Assembly: GCA_963920525.1 (NCBI GenBank)
Contig: OY986435.1
Location: 96,207,727-96,271,726 of the forward strand
Source of the DNA: Dichetophora obliterata
Lineage: Eukaryota > Arthropoda > Insecta > Diptera > Sciomyzidae
Direction of reading: 5' to 3'
Length of the DNA stretch: 64,000 nucleotides
A model generated the notes under the pieces. The model was not told the origin of the DNA and ran no database searches. It was given only the letters and a program-made list of their open reading frames with translations. A program made the position numbers and the translations under genes. This document shows, piece by piece, positions 10,606-22,166 of this stretch (position 1 is the first letter of the stretch; each line of letters begins with the position of its first letter).

Positions 10606-10744
10606 CTAACGAAAAACTCGCGGTATTGTTGCATCGTGGTAAGCCATAAAGCAGTCTTTTCGATGAAGTGGACGTTGGCATTTTTCACAAATTAATCTTG
10701 ATTTTAGGCCACAATGACCACAACGACGTTGATTAGGAAAGAAG
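10606..10744 (-). pseudogene. C-terminal cysteine-rich tail of a piggyBac transposase
   Basis: The minus strand reads FPNQRRCGHCGLKSRLICEK then CQRPLHRKDCFMAYHDATIP, ending in a TAG at 10606-10608. CxxC...CxxCxxxLHxxxC...YH is the cysteine-rich, zinc-binding domain at the end of piggyBac transposases, which binds transposon ends. Only this domain survives. It directly abuts the Tc1-like fragment to its right, so the catalytic part has been lost to deletion. It is not the same subfamily as the intact piggyBac at 61-63.8 kb (the two tails differ in sequence). Confidence 0.75.
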
Positions 10745-11393
10745 TTAACGAAGTTTGGAAGAAACCATATAAATAAAATAAACACTCATCGGTAAACAAG
10801 ACCTGTACTAAAAGTTTATTGTTTAAAAGTGCTAAAGATCCTAATGTTTTCTGTTTTATTAACCTTGCTCCAGAATAGAAAGTCTTCGGTCATCTGCTCA
10901 TGCACGAAATTGGGGCGTTATAATAAATTTTTCTTTCTAATACAGAGCTTTTTTCGTGCTTTTCCTCAATTTGAACATTTTTTTCTCAAAACTCTTCAAA
11001 TTGCTTCAGAGTGTACACTCTTTTTCAAATTGAGTTTTAACATGACCTCCAGTTTTAGTGCAAATAAAAATGGGTCTATTATTATTTCTCTTAAAAAATA
11101 CCTTTATCTTTGGAGCTAAGTTTATTTTTAGCTACTGTACGTTCTTTATTGCATATTCTCTTATCTTGTATATAATGCTTGATTATATCATGCACTGTTG
11201 ATTTACTTTTTAAGGCGGATTGTGAAATTTGTCGCTCGGATTTTTCTTTCAAATAATAATCTTTCAGGATCTGCCAGTGTTGATTGGATTCACTTTTTGA
11301 AAAATGTTTATTTTTTAAAGTTTTGCGTTTGACTGAAGTTATTCCTACAGTAGTAAAAAGTTGCAAGCAGGAATAACGGTTTAAGGGCCACAA
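10745..11393 (-). pseudogene. Tc1-like transposase, N-terminal half
   Basis: The minus strand begins with a region holding KRKTLKNKHFSKSESNQHW, then a helix-turn-helix segment (EKSERQISQSALKSKSTVHD), then KNKLSSKDKGIF, typical of the paired-like DNA-binding half of Tc1-family transposases. After several stops and frameshifts (about 10830-11090), residues resembling RVLRKK and the Tc1 linker can be followed to VLFTDECLFYLYGFFQT near 10745-10795, the first catalytic aspartate block. The rest of the catalytic core is missing; the sequence runs straight into the piggyBac tail. It is a multiply broken remnant with no identifiable ends. Confidence 0.7.
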
Positions 11394-11579
11394 TTTTCAT
11401 TTTTTCTTTACTTGCCCGACTTTCAATATGAACTCGTTTTTATAGGTTTGTTTCGATTTAAATTTGTTACACCGTTACGTTCTAATTTTTTAATTATGTT
11501 TCTGTTTAATTTTGTTCACTAAAAAATGACGTTTTGAAAAAAATATAAATTGTAATATTCTTTATTTATTTTCATTTCT

Positions 11580-11933
11580 GAAATCAATGCGAAGTTGCTA
11601 AGAAATGCCTGTCCGACTTTCGTTGTAAGAAACTGTATTCATTTAAAGCCTCTTCAAAGTCGACGAACAATTTCATCACTATTATTTATCTATGATCTGA
11701 TATCGGGTAACATTGATTGTCCTACATTTTTGGAATTAATTTATTTCAATGTCTCATCTATATCGTTCCGAAGATCAGATATTTTTTATTTAGATACTCG
11801 TAGAACAAATTATGCTATAAATTTTCCTGTATATAGAGCGTTATCAAATTTTAATGCTTTGCCGGTACATTGTAATATTGATTTTTCTGTGTCTAAATTC
11901 GAAATTAAAAGTTTATTAAATAGCCATTTTTAA
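11580..11933 (+). pseudogene. C-terminal piece of a non-LTR reverse-transcriptase ORF
   Basis: The open frame includes LKPLQSRRTISSLLFIYDLI, then SGNIDCPTFLELI, then RRTNYAINFPVYRALSNFN and a final DFSVSKFEIKSLL. This is the conserved tail found downstream of the reverse-transcriptase domain in CR1/Jockey-like non-LTR elements (LESRR...FLYDL..G.IDCP...RTNY...P..R....FN...DFS). The frame ends at 11931-11933. The palm domain and everything upstream are absent, the usual 5' truncation of these elements. Downstream sequence to about 12746 behaves as its 3' UTR. Confidence 0.75.
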
Positions 11934-12746
11934 TGTATTGTTTTCCCTTCTTATATTTTTACTATATTTTGTATTATATTATTATTACTGCATAGTCTGT
12001 AAGAACTTAATTGTTTTATTTATTTGGCCAAGCAAGGCACTATACTTATTCTAACAGGTTGTTTTTTTATTTATTTTTTTTTCTCACCCCTTACCTTGTT
12101 TTGGTGTACAAAGACATGCTAATCGAAGTGGGCGTAATCCGCCCACCTGAACGACATGAATTTAAGAACACGTCAAACAGAAAAGGAGATAAGAAAAGAA
12201 AAGAAACAGAAGGATCTTATAACTAACATATTTTATACAAAGTAGTAGAAAATATGACTATTAAGCTACTGTACTATCTTAAAAACAGAAGGAGCTTATT
12301 AGTTACATATTTTATACAAAGTAGTTGAAAATATGGCTATTAAGCTACTGTGCTATCTTATAATTAATAGGGAACAGTTAAAGAGGTATGGATGGTGATT
12401 GGTGATCGTGATAAGGATAGATGCTTAGGGTGGAAAGAGGTGATTGGAGAGGTTACGCTTGAACATGTATTTAGACATAGGTGGAAGGTAGTGCTCGCTG
12501 ATAGTATTAAATATCATACAACATCTATTAATTGGTTCTTTGAAAGCGTAAGAAGTGTGGTGCTGTGACTCACATAGAAATCTTGTGTGCCTAGTTCTCC
12601 TTATTGGGTCATTAATTGTTACTTTGTTGGAAATATATTCGCTGTCAATGTTTCGGGCAATGACATCAAATATAAAACATGAACACAGTAGCGATCTTCA
12701 GCGATCTGTTCATTGACTGAAATAAATAAATAAATAAAAAAAAAGG
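11934..12746 (+). other. Probable 3' UTR and tail of the non-LTR fragment
   Basis: Non-coding sequence after the RT tail, ending in an AATAAATAAATAAATA run and A-stretch at about 12719-12745, as at the 3' end of a non-LTR retrotransposon. It contains the 79 bp tandem duplication described separately. Continuity with the coding fragment is inferred. Confidence 0.5.
12206..12363. repeat. 79 bp tandem duplication
   Basis: Two copies, 12206-12284 and 12285-12363, both start ACAGAAGGA(T/G)CTTAT and share ACATATTTTATACAAAGTAG with a few substitutions. They probably arose within the 3' UTR of the retrotransposon. Confidence 0.75.
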
Positions 12747-13986
12747 TGTCTGAAGGAAATACCAAAGGTCGACGCCGAAAATGAAAACCACGCCTCGGAT
12801 AAAAGGACTAGGTCGAGGAGGACCTAACCGCGCTTGGTGTATGCAAGTGAAAAAGTTTAGCGCGGTAGAGTCGGCTGCACTAAAAACTTATTTTATATCT
12901 AGTTTTTTAGATATTATCTTCTTTTGAATATATTGTTACCAAGAAATTTTTGTAATCCGACCCAGACAAAATCATGGCGACGGGCTTGTCTCATATAACT
13001 CCAATTAAGCTTATATGAGGTATAAAGGAGTTTTTGGAAGTAGCTATCATATCAAAGCTCAAGCAAAAAAATTTTAATCGCTGCTTATGAGGTCGTGAAC
13101 CTACACAAAACAAATTACTTAAAAATGGGTCAAATCGGGCAACCGAAGTTACTATAGCTGGATTCAGACTTGGTTTAGAATATAGCATTATACATTCTAA
13201 AGTTACTTTACATTACTTTTACAAGTTCTAGACTTCCAAACTTTACGTTAAATTGCATATATTTTAAATTTAAGACTAAGAATTGACACAAAACCAATCA
13301 ATATATCTCTTTCCTCTATCAAGCCCCAAGTTTTGTATTGCACCAACTAAAAAGAAAAACTCAAACAAAGTGGGTTTTTGTTTTAATTGCAGTACAAAAT
13401 AAGGAATAAAAATTTTATTTTTAACAACTTTATTTTGAAGATTTTGGCCAAAAAAAGTGCTAATCTATACCTATGTTTGTGCAATGGCTGTATAGTTAAA
13501 AAGGCTAAATTTTTTTATTTTGGACTTGGTGACGTCTTCAACTTAAATTTTTAATCAATTAGGTAAATCTTTTTATCGCCCATAATCTGCATAACTGATT
13601 GTTGCCGAGTATTTTTATTGAAAAACAATTTGGACAAGATTATAAGCGCATTAAAGCATTAAAATTAATTGACCAAATAGCATAGAAAAACTTAAAGTTT
13701 CTTCTTCTTCTTGTTTTGCCTAATTAGTTGTTGGTCAACTAGGTGACATTCGTTGTCATATGTTAAAAAAAAAAAACAGCAAAAAGTCGTAAATTTGATA
13801 AATTTTAAGTTACATCATATTTTGTTTAATTAATAAACTCAACGAATTTTTTTTGCTTATCTTCGGCTAAAGAAAATTTTTGATTTGGTTACGCTGTTGT
13901 TGTCTTGTTTTAGCATAATTTATTGGTATGGTACAAAAGGAAAAAAAACAGGTGTGGAAGGAAGAAGAGCTTATAATAGCTAAGCT
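12747..13986. other. No gene seen
   Basis: The first 140 bases (about 12748-12890) are richer in G+C than their surroundings but match nothing recognised. The rest is AT-rich. Confidence 0.5.
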
Positions 13987-14038
13987 TATTTTGTTAAATG
14001 GCTTATTTATAAAAAAGCTTAAGACATTTAACAAAATT
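13987..14038. repeat. Hairpin with ~18 bp arms
   Basis: TTATTTTGTTAAATGGCTTA is followed 12 bases later by TAAGACATTTAACAAAATT, its near-complement. Confidence 0.5.
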
Positions 14039-14567
14039 CATCACTGAAAAGTAACTTATTTGAAATAGACCGCAAACTTAAGCTGCTGTGAGTTGACTTA
14101 TCGATTTACCTATCCAGCTGATTTGTATGTTTTAAATAATCTGCATAAAAATAATATCACGAATGTCATAAAAATTAGACAAATTGAAATGTTAATATGT
14201 TTTGATTTAAAAATCAACATGTTAGTCGATTAGAAAGGAAAGATAAATGAACAAAAGACTAAGAAATGAAATAAATATTCGGCATGAAATCTTTGTTAGA
14301 CTAATGCAATTTTTTTTTAGGTATATATATTTCCCCGTGCATTTTTTTAACAACAGTGAAATTTGTTATTGTGGTTTTTTTTGTAATTTTTCTAAAGTTT
14401 GCTGTTTTTTCTTTAGAATAGTCACAAAAGCAGCACATTTAAAAAGTGATATCGAAAAAGCATAGAAAACAACGGGGAAAACATTAAAAATACGCAAAAA
14501 TTTATTTATAAAATTTTGCGTTTAATTTTTGCTCTCTGCGCGTTTTATTAAACGGTACACAATCAAA
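14039..14567. other. No gene seen
   Basis: AT-rich sequence with no recognised coding or repeat content. Confidence 0.5.
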
Positions 14568-14617
14568 AATCTTAAACTTACAACCTTAACGTCGTGGGTT
14601 CGAATCCTACAAGCTTG
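14568..14617 (+). pseudogene. tRNA-like T-arm remnant
   Basis: GTGGG-TTCGAAT-CCTAC (14594-14610) forms a complete T-stem and loop and contains the internal B-box promoter (GGTTCGAATCC). The preceding AACTTACAACCTTAACGTC resembles the anticodon side of the tRNA-like body at 33753-33828. No D-arm or acceptor stem is present. It is a decayed tRNA or the head of a tRNA-derived SINE. Confidence 0.45.
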
Positions 14618-16874
14618 ATCCTCATTAAAACAAATTGATGTCTTTTTCGTTTTAAGACTTACATCGAGCCACATGCTATAACAAAATTATCATCTTTATC
14701 TACATCTTTACTTCTGTATCTATTGTAGTGCAAAATTTCTTTTACCAGTTAACTCCAAAAGGACTGGACCGATGTTTATGAAAAATGTTTATCATATCAC
14801 ATTTGTGAACAAGAACAGTGAAAAGAAATATGCAACTAGAACATTTATTTAGTTTATTTGAACAAGTGTCAAATCATATAAAACTAAAACAATGGTTGGT
14901 CACAGCTGAATTACTTAAGGCTACTGAAGATGGAACGGGTAGCTCCTTCCAAAACAGTCTGTCAAGTCTTCTGTGTGATTGGCTCTATACAGAGTTGTTG
15001 TTGTTGATGTTTTTGTTGCTTTCTTCAAACTAACTAACACGAGTAAATCGAAAACACTTTTTATGAATGAACCTATTTTTCCAATTTTGCATTAGAAGCA
15101 GTGAACTTTCGGTTCTAAATACTAGATTTAAAAATTAATTTGTAGACATCTTAAAATGTTTTTTAAAAATATTTTAACAAATTGTTAAGAAGTGTCTTAA
15201 AAATTATATTTTTTCTAATAAAAGTCTAACTAAGATATATATGTATTCTTTTGCTGCGGGAGAGTTTAGACCATAAAAAGCCACTCTTGGTTAAGAGCCA
15301 TTCAAGCCTTTATTTCCATTAAATACTTGTCACAGTGTTGAGTTACTGTAACTTTAGTAAGAAAACAATATTCTCTTGCCAAATAAAACACTTTTTGCCA
15401 GGAAAACTTTGTTGTTAAATACTCATATAACATATTTAAATAACTGCAGGCTTATAAAGCGTCATCTTTGTAAATGCTTTATGATTTGAAAATATTATCC
15501 CGAGCAAATTTCGATATTCTACTAGTTTCTGTATATATTCACGTATACTTTTGATTTTTTTTTTTCAAAAACCTTCATTTAATTTTATCTCTTCGCACTC
15601 ACAACGGCGTTCATAAATGTCATATCTTTTAACCTCTGTTATCAATGGATCTTAAATCAACTTAAATGCATGGTAAACAAGCTGTTTTATTTGTTTAGTA
15701 AAGATATCGGACGTACACAGTTAGCGACATCAAAACATATCGAAGCTATCGAGCGTATGCAAATCTTGCAAATAATTAGCAAACAATTAAAATAATTATT
15801 CTAGCATTTTATGCGATGACGCACAATTAGTATCTATCACGAGTATTTATCAACAAGCAGATGTGTCTTATGCTCGAATTGCCATGGGCAAACAATTGGA
15901 ACAATAATAAAAAGCACCAAAAACCAATGGGAACAGCAACGAGCATAACGACATGTAGCAAGAAAACTGAAAGTAATTTTTTTTCTTACTCATCATTTGC
16001 CCATCCGAGCATCTCAACTCATAATGTACAAATTTCTATATTGCAATAACAAAGCACATTGTATTATTGTCTTTAGGTTTTTGTAAAATTTAATTTTAAT
16101 TTTTTAGTCGCATAAGCCAAAACGTGGAAGATACTTATAGCAACAATGCAGTATCTATTAGATACAGGGCTGTTGGCAGCTCATAGACGGCTGCTGTACC
16201 GCAAAGTTAACGCGAGGCATCTAATAGTAGCTTCTGCTGTCCGACATGTTATTGAAAGGAGTGCGCATTTGCTGTCATTTATTACTGTCACTTAAAATCC
16301 AATCAACGCTTTGTTGTGCGCTCTTGAAGCTCATTTGGTTAGTTCGACGTTTTATTTATTTCTTACCCCTATTTTGCTTCACTTGCTAACCATTTTTGTT
16401 ACGTGAATAAATATATGTAGGCAATACTAGATGCACACTATGATATATGCCAATGCAGTTTTGAGAGCATATTTGAAAAAAAAGAGAAACAAAAAATTCC
16501 TCAATGAAATCTATACAAATTTTAGTGATTTTTCTAATTTAACCCTAAGGAGGGCGCGCTCTGGAAAATTACACGAGAGGACGAGGAATTTTTCTTATTT
16601 ATAGTAAATTAGAGTCCTTGGAAAACGTTGTTATGCACCTTCATGTCTTCTTGGTTCTTATGTTATATTGTGTAAATATTTAATAACTTCACAACAGCGC
16701 CATCTAACGGATCATAACAAAACCATGAACCATTGCCTCTACAAAACAAACGTATTGTACACACATGACCTTAATCGGTCAAATAGTTTACATTTATATT
16801 TAAAATATTCCCCGGCACACGTCCTGTCACAGGCATATACGAATAGGAGAAAAGCATTTTATATATTCACCATT
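14618..16874. other. No gene seen
   Basis: AT-rich DNA. GTATCTATTAGATAC at about 16150-16165 is a short palindrome. A small open frame at 14818-15033 resembles nothing known and is probably chance. Confidence 0.5.
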
Positions 16875-17400
16875 TTTAGTATAGTTGTCGAACGTGACCA
16901 TATAAACCAAATTACCAAATTTTAGTCTAAAACCGTCCGAAATATAGCATTTTTGTTGATTTGTGGGCGGTAAAAGGGGATGTGGCAACATTTTTTTCCC
17001 TTAATTTATTTCGAACTCTATAGAAATCGAGTGCCAAAAACTTTAGCTTAATTTAGTTTCAACCCACCGCAGCTTGCTTCACTTCATTCATTTCCCCCCT
17101 AAAAAAGGGCTTAAACATAGTGCAACCACGCCTATTTTTTGTACAGTTGCTTAAAGTAATCATACGAACTAATTTACCAAATTTTAATATTAAGCGAACA
17201 AAACCGTAAGAAATATAGCATTTTCATTGATTTGTGGACGGTGAAAGGGGGCGTGGAAACCCATTTTTAGTACAGTTTCCGACAGTAACCATACAAACTT
17301 AAATTACCAAGTCTTATACGATCAAAACTGTTAGAACTACATAACTTTTATTGATTTGTGGGCGGTAAAAGGAGGTGTGGAAAAGTGCCTCTTATATACA
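16875..17400 (-). repeat. DINE-like ~130 bp repeat units, minus orientation
   Basis: Repeated phrases occur in order: AATTACCAAATTTTA, then a (G)CATTTT(T)(A/G)TTGATTTGTG block, then GGGCGGTAAAAGG, at about 16960, 17230 and 17355. They are the complement of the units in the blocks at 30.2-31.2 and 37.5-39.7 kb. The units are more diverged here than in the later blocks. Confidence 0.7.
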
Positions 17401-18506
17401 AACACAATCCTGATAAATACAAACACAACAAAAAAAAATCCCAAAGCAATTTTCACAACATGGTTTTATACGAGTATATATATAGACAAATCATTTAAAT
17501 AAAACAAGCGATTATTTTCCTTTGATATTGAAATTTTTTGTAAGCATTTATTTATCAATGTTTTAACTTATTCCCATTTAACTCCATAAAATTTCTGCAA
17601 GCTATCCTTGAATTTTTTGCTACACGAAAACGCGCCGCGGCTATTTAGACGAAAAGACGAGACACCAATTTTCTAGCACAAGCAGCAACTAAACGAAATA
17701 ACGTAGCTAGCAAGCAACGGTTAACGGTAAACCGCGCTGCGTCTCAAAACTTACAAAGTCACTTCAGTAGCTGCAGCCGGCTACTATGATTACTATTTGA
17801 AAAACAGAAATTTAACAGTTTGCGGCTAATTTGCCTCGGCGCACCCACCGGAGGGTTAATGCTGCAGTCTAATAGACGTAATTTGGAAAGTAGATTAGAA
17901 AATCAAATTATCAAATTAATTAACTTTTAAGTATTTCTAAAAAAGTCGTAATCAAGAAAGTAATGTTTTTTTTATGTGTACTGAAAGGTTATAAAAGTAG
18001 AGAGGAAATAAAACAAAGGTAAAAATAAATATATATGGGCATTTCTATGCTTGTGTTCGCGAAATTCGTACGCATATAACAGATAAAAAAAAGACAAAGT
18101 GAAATTGGTTGTTGTGGAGCCCTAAAGGCGTACTATATACAGGAGTAAAATCAGGCACGGTCGAGCGTCAAAGTGTCAAGATATCATTCAGCCTTTTTAC
18201 GATTCGTACGCGACAAAAAAGTAAGTGCTTTTGAGGTGCATGTAAAAATATTGAAAACTCTGCGAAAAATGTAAGAATAATATTTTTCTAAAAATGTCAA
18301 AATGAAAATCAACAATGCTATTTTATATTGAAGTGACTTTAAATCATAATCATCTTGAATTTTTTTAGCAAATAAAGCAGGGACCCCAAATAATCGTTAT
18401 TTTAAAATTTTTAAATGAAAAGATCACACATAAAAAGTCATTGCAATATACATTTCAATACAGTCACGTGATGCCTATAAGATGGAGAATACAAACTATA
18501 CCAATT
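17401..18506. other. No gene; locally GC-richer patch
   Basis: About 17620-17880 has clearly more G+C (CGCGCCGCGG, CTGCAGCCGGC) than flanking DNA and could be a promoter or 5' exon of an unseen host gene. No coding frame supports that. Confidence 0.35.
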
Positions 18507-18625
18507 ATTATTTATCGTTATTTTTCTGATCGAAAAAAGTCGATTTTTTTGATAAAAAATGATTGAGTGAAATGTTATCGTTGATCGATATTTTTTCGAT
18601 CTGAAATAAAAATCAATCATTATCG
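18507..18625. repeat. Inverted repeat rich in ATCGAT
   Basis: TATCGTTATTTTTCTGATCG and continuing AAAAAAGTCGAT (about 18507-18546) pairs imperfectly with about 18586-18625. The right arm contains TATCGATA, the DRE/BEAF-type motif of flies. It could be a small foldback element. Confidence 0.4.
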
Positions 18626-20551
18626 ATATTTTGTCTAGTCATTAAAATCGTGGATTAATGAGGAACCCTCATTTGACCATTTGTAATCTCTGAGGTGTAC
18701 TCATAAGGGCACACTGGCCAACGCACTTGCCCAAGTCGTTTTCGCAGAAACTGTCAGTATTGCACGTGCTAGCAGAAGCAGATGTAAATAGATCAGCGCT
18801 GGGCGCCCCATAGCTCACTGAGCGTAACTTTTCACATGCACACAAAACTCACAAAAGAAGAGAATATAATTCAGTCGTTCGCTGACGGTGATGCTGTGAA
18901 AACCTATGTCGAAATTTTATGTACACTCTTAAAAAACCAACTTTTTGGATTGTAGGTTCATAATTCTTTTTCATATATTTTTTATTTTATTAAGGTTTAA
19001 TATAATCCATACATATTGCCTATTAAGATTCTTTGCAACGAGTTCATATTATTTGTTTTCATTAATATTTTGATACCTAATTTTATAAGGTTTTGTTTAT
19101 AAGTTAAATGATTCGTATGTATTAGGATTTAATAATATTAAAACAAAACACCTGAAAAACAATGTTTGACTCTGGATCGGAATGTGACTTTTGTTCTGCA
19201 GAAAACCTTTCTTGCGAAGCAGAATGTGTAATTTTCCACTGCAAACAAACTATGCAAAAATGATATAGAAAAAATAGTAAACAATACCGATGACTAAAAA
19301 TAAAAACCAAGCACATATAACAGTATGTGTGGAGGTATAAACATACAAACTTACAAGCCTAGATAATTGTGACAACTATTTCCCTCAGTGTGTGCTATTT
19401 GAGAGCGCACCAATACTAACAAGACAAAATAAAATGTGACTGTGTTAGAATGCCCAGCCCTGAAAAAAAGCTCAGAAGCAGGTGCAAGCAACTTAGCATC
19501 CTCTTCCACTCAATTTTCTTTCCTTGACTGTAAAGTAAATTGATTAGAAAATAAACATAGACCTTATAATTTCCAGTAAAGTAATATAAACTCACCATCA
19601 AAAAGTTTTCTTATATATCCATTTATAAAAACAATTATAATTTAAAAAATACTCAATTAAATCTAATCAAAATTTTAAATTTGAACATCTGATTTAGTTT
19701 CGCTAGTTATGATAACGAACGTTAGTGTTGCTGAAAAATCGGCTATCGAATTGCGTACCTGAAATTGAAATATGGGCATTTCCACGAAAATTCTGCGGTG
19801 ACCAACAAATTAAAATTTATTAAAATCGAAAGTTTTCTATACGACCTTGTTATTTATTATGTTGGTTTTCTATGATGTAAATACAATTTCTAAATGTTTG
19901 ATAGTTTAAATCATTCTTGATTTTAAATACAAATTCTAGTTATTTGATAGTTTAAAAGCGTTTATTGAGTCAGGTTAGAACAATTCATAGAAAATCAACA
20001 TTTATTATAATCTTATAATTTGATGATATTATCTAAGAGAAACATTTTATTTTTATTAATTTAAGCAATTTATGCATACATTTTTTTACCATGATGAATG
20101 ATCAAATCGTCTGCACTGTTTCACAAATGTAGTTTTTCTTTTTCGGAAATGTTTAGTAAATGTTTTGTAAACTTTTTTGTTTTATTAAAAATGGAAGGTA
20201 TTGGCTAAGGATAATGAATAAATGGTTGAGGCAAGGAAAGGACAATCTCTTAAATTTTTCTTTTAATTGCTTAGTTACATAATTACTTAACTACCTAATT
20301 ACTTAATTACCCAATTGAACTACAATGAAAATTTAAGTAACGTAACGCCAGATCAAAATGCCCAATTAAAAAAACCAGAAAAGATTTTTAAATTTGATCA
20401 CTTGAAAAATAAAGTTATGTTATTTCAAACCCTTCTAAAAAATTTGTATATAAAAAGTCTTGTCCAATTCAGAGAGTTTTGCAATTTTTGTAAACCAAGT
20501 CAAAAATCACTTCCTTTTTTTGTAACATAACGCCAGCACATATTTTTCTTA
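18626..20551. other. No gene seen
   Basis: AT-rich sequence. Degenerate (ACTTAATT)-type repeats lie at about 20266-20315. Confidence 0.5.
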
Positions 20552-20553
20552 TA

Positions 20554-20806
20554 CAGTGAAACTTCCCTAACTCGAATTTCTGTAGCTCGAAATTCTCCAT
20601 AGCTCGAAGTAGTATTTGCGCTTTTTGGTTTCTCAAGACATTTTCCTTATATCTTGATATCTATGAGTCGAATTTCCCTAACTCGAATTTTTCTTCAACT
20701 CGAACCGAAATCTCATTTGTATGAGGAAGATTTTCATGCATATTCATCTCCATAACTCGAATTTATCTCACTACAACAACTTCAATATTTCAGGGAAGTT
20801 TCACTG
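20554..20806. mobile_element. pogo/Tigger-like miniature element, 253 bp
   Basis: Both ends carry CAGTGAAACTTCCCT in inverted orientation and TA stands at each boundary (20552-20553 and 20807-20808), as in pogo-type Tc1/mariner relatives. The interior repeats the phrase ACTCGAATTT several times. It has no coding capacity. Confidence 0.8.
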
Positions 20807-20808
20807 TA

Positions 20809-21580
20809 TCTTTCAATTTTTAGGGTCGATTGTTGCCATTGTTTTAGCTTAATATAGTGCTGCTTAACCCTTTCAGTGGATTTGGAAACGTCAGAAAGTA
20901 ATATTTACAATATTTTTATTTTGCAACGCTTTTTCTTACATTAAATCGTTTGGCTATGTAAAAAAATATGAACCAATATGATAAAAATACATTCTGAGAG
21001 ACATTTGACATTAAAGTCAGTTGGATTATCGATTTTGTGCCGAAGAAAAGCAAAAATTTTTTTTTGACCTATTTTATAAGAAAAAATCAACTGGACAAAA
21101 AACATGTTTGTTTCCTATCTTTTTATGGCTTTACTGATAATAATATTAATAGGGTTTAAGAAACAAAGATTTATAGGGATGAAAAATCTTCAAGAAATTA
21201 AAAAAAAAATTTTGCCGAATAGGAGCAAAACAATTTTTTCTTTGTTAAAGCTTGCAAAACGTAAGTAGCGCAAGTAAAAATCAAAGGTATGATTTTTTTA
21301 TCTTTTTATGATCTAAATAATAGGAATATTCCTTAAAAAAATTATTTTGTTTTAGTTCAGCGCAGGTTAATTACTACGCAAATGTAAAAAAGCCTTTTAA
21401 AAATAAGAAATTTTCATTCTTTTTTGTTAATATTTCTTCTCACAAATCGTCCGTAACGCTATTTTGGAAATGACCATGTACATATGTAAATGTCAGAATA
21501 ACAAATCAATTTCATAAACTTTTTTTACTAAATAATAAATGTGTCAGTCCGTTTTTAATAAAAAAATAAAGTAAGCTTTT
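20809..21580. other. No gene seen
   Basis: AT-rich sequence without recognised features. Confidence 0.5.
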
Positions 21581-21618
21581 ACGCGAAACACCCTGTCGTT
21601 GCCATATGGCAACGCAAA
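21581..21618 (+). repeat. piggyBac-type terminus, solo copy
   Basis: ACGCGAAACACCCTGTCGTT runs into the palindrome GTTGCCATATGGCAAC (21598-21613) and CGCAAAC. The intact piggyBac at 61 kb has the same arrangement at its left end: CCCTGTC, the palindrome, then CGCA. This is therefore a tip of the same or a sister family, left behind without a transposase. Confidence 0.65.
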
Positions 21619-21984
21619 CACAAACACTTAAAATGTCAATATTTTTCTAATTATAAGAAAAACGGTTTTGAATTACTAACTTATTTCTAAATTAATTTTT
21701 TAAGTTTGGGGGGAGAGCAACGGCTTCCTCCTGCTCTACCCTAGCTACGCCCATGGCTTGTATCATCCCCCTTAAAAGATAATTTTATGAGGTTTCCTTA
21801 AACTTACTGTCTGGTGTTTCGGCCTAATTTTGAAGGTTATTACGAGAATTTTTATTTATTGCAAAGTAAAATACAATCATTTAAAATTTTTTTATATCCC
21901 TGCAAACATTTGGAGGATGATTGGAAGAGAAGCTGAAGTACTTTCGATTCGCCCTAGGATTTTTCAGAAGATGGAACGCTTCCC
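21619..21984. other. No gene; possible hAT end
   Basis: TTTGGGGGGAGAGC...CCCTAGCTACGCCCATGG at about 21704-21757 resembles a hAT 3' end (G-rich, then TAGCTACGCC.xTG). No partner end was found. Confidence 0.35.
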
Positions 21985-22166
21985 GATCACCCAGGCGATA
22001 AATTTGCGATTCAAGAAAATTATTCAACTCTTCCTTTGCTCATTCCGGCTATCGTTGGAAGGTGAATCACTTTTTGATCGCCCAAATGATGAATGCGTGA
22101 TTCCAGAAAAATTTTCTAAATTTTCTTTGCACAATTCGGCGATCATTGAAAGATGGCTTTTTTAAA
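21985..22166. repeat. Diverged 91 bp tandem duplication
   Basis: GATCACCCAGGCGATAAAT at 21985 and GATCGCCCAAATGATGAAT at 22076 start two copies that stay alignable through CTTTGC...GGC.ATC.TTG.AAG.TG. The spacing is 91 bp. Confidence 0.6.

Noticed and set aside
14818..15033. 71-residue open frame starting MKRNMQLEHLFSLFEQ as a host exon
   Set aside because: No splice sites or homology recognisable; probably chance.
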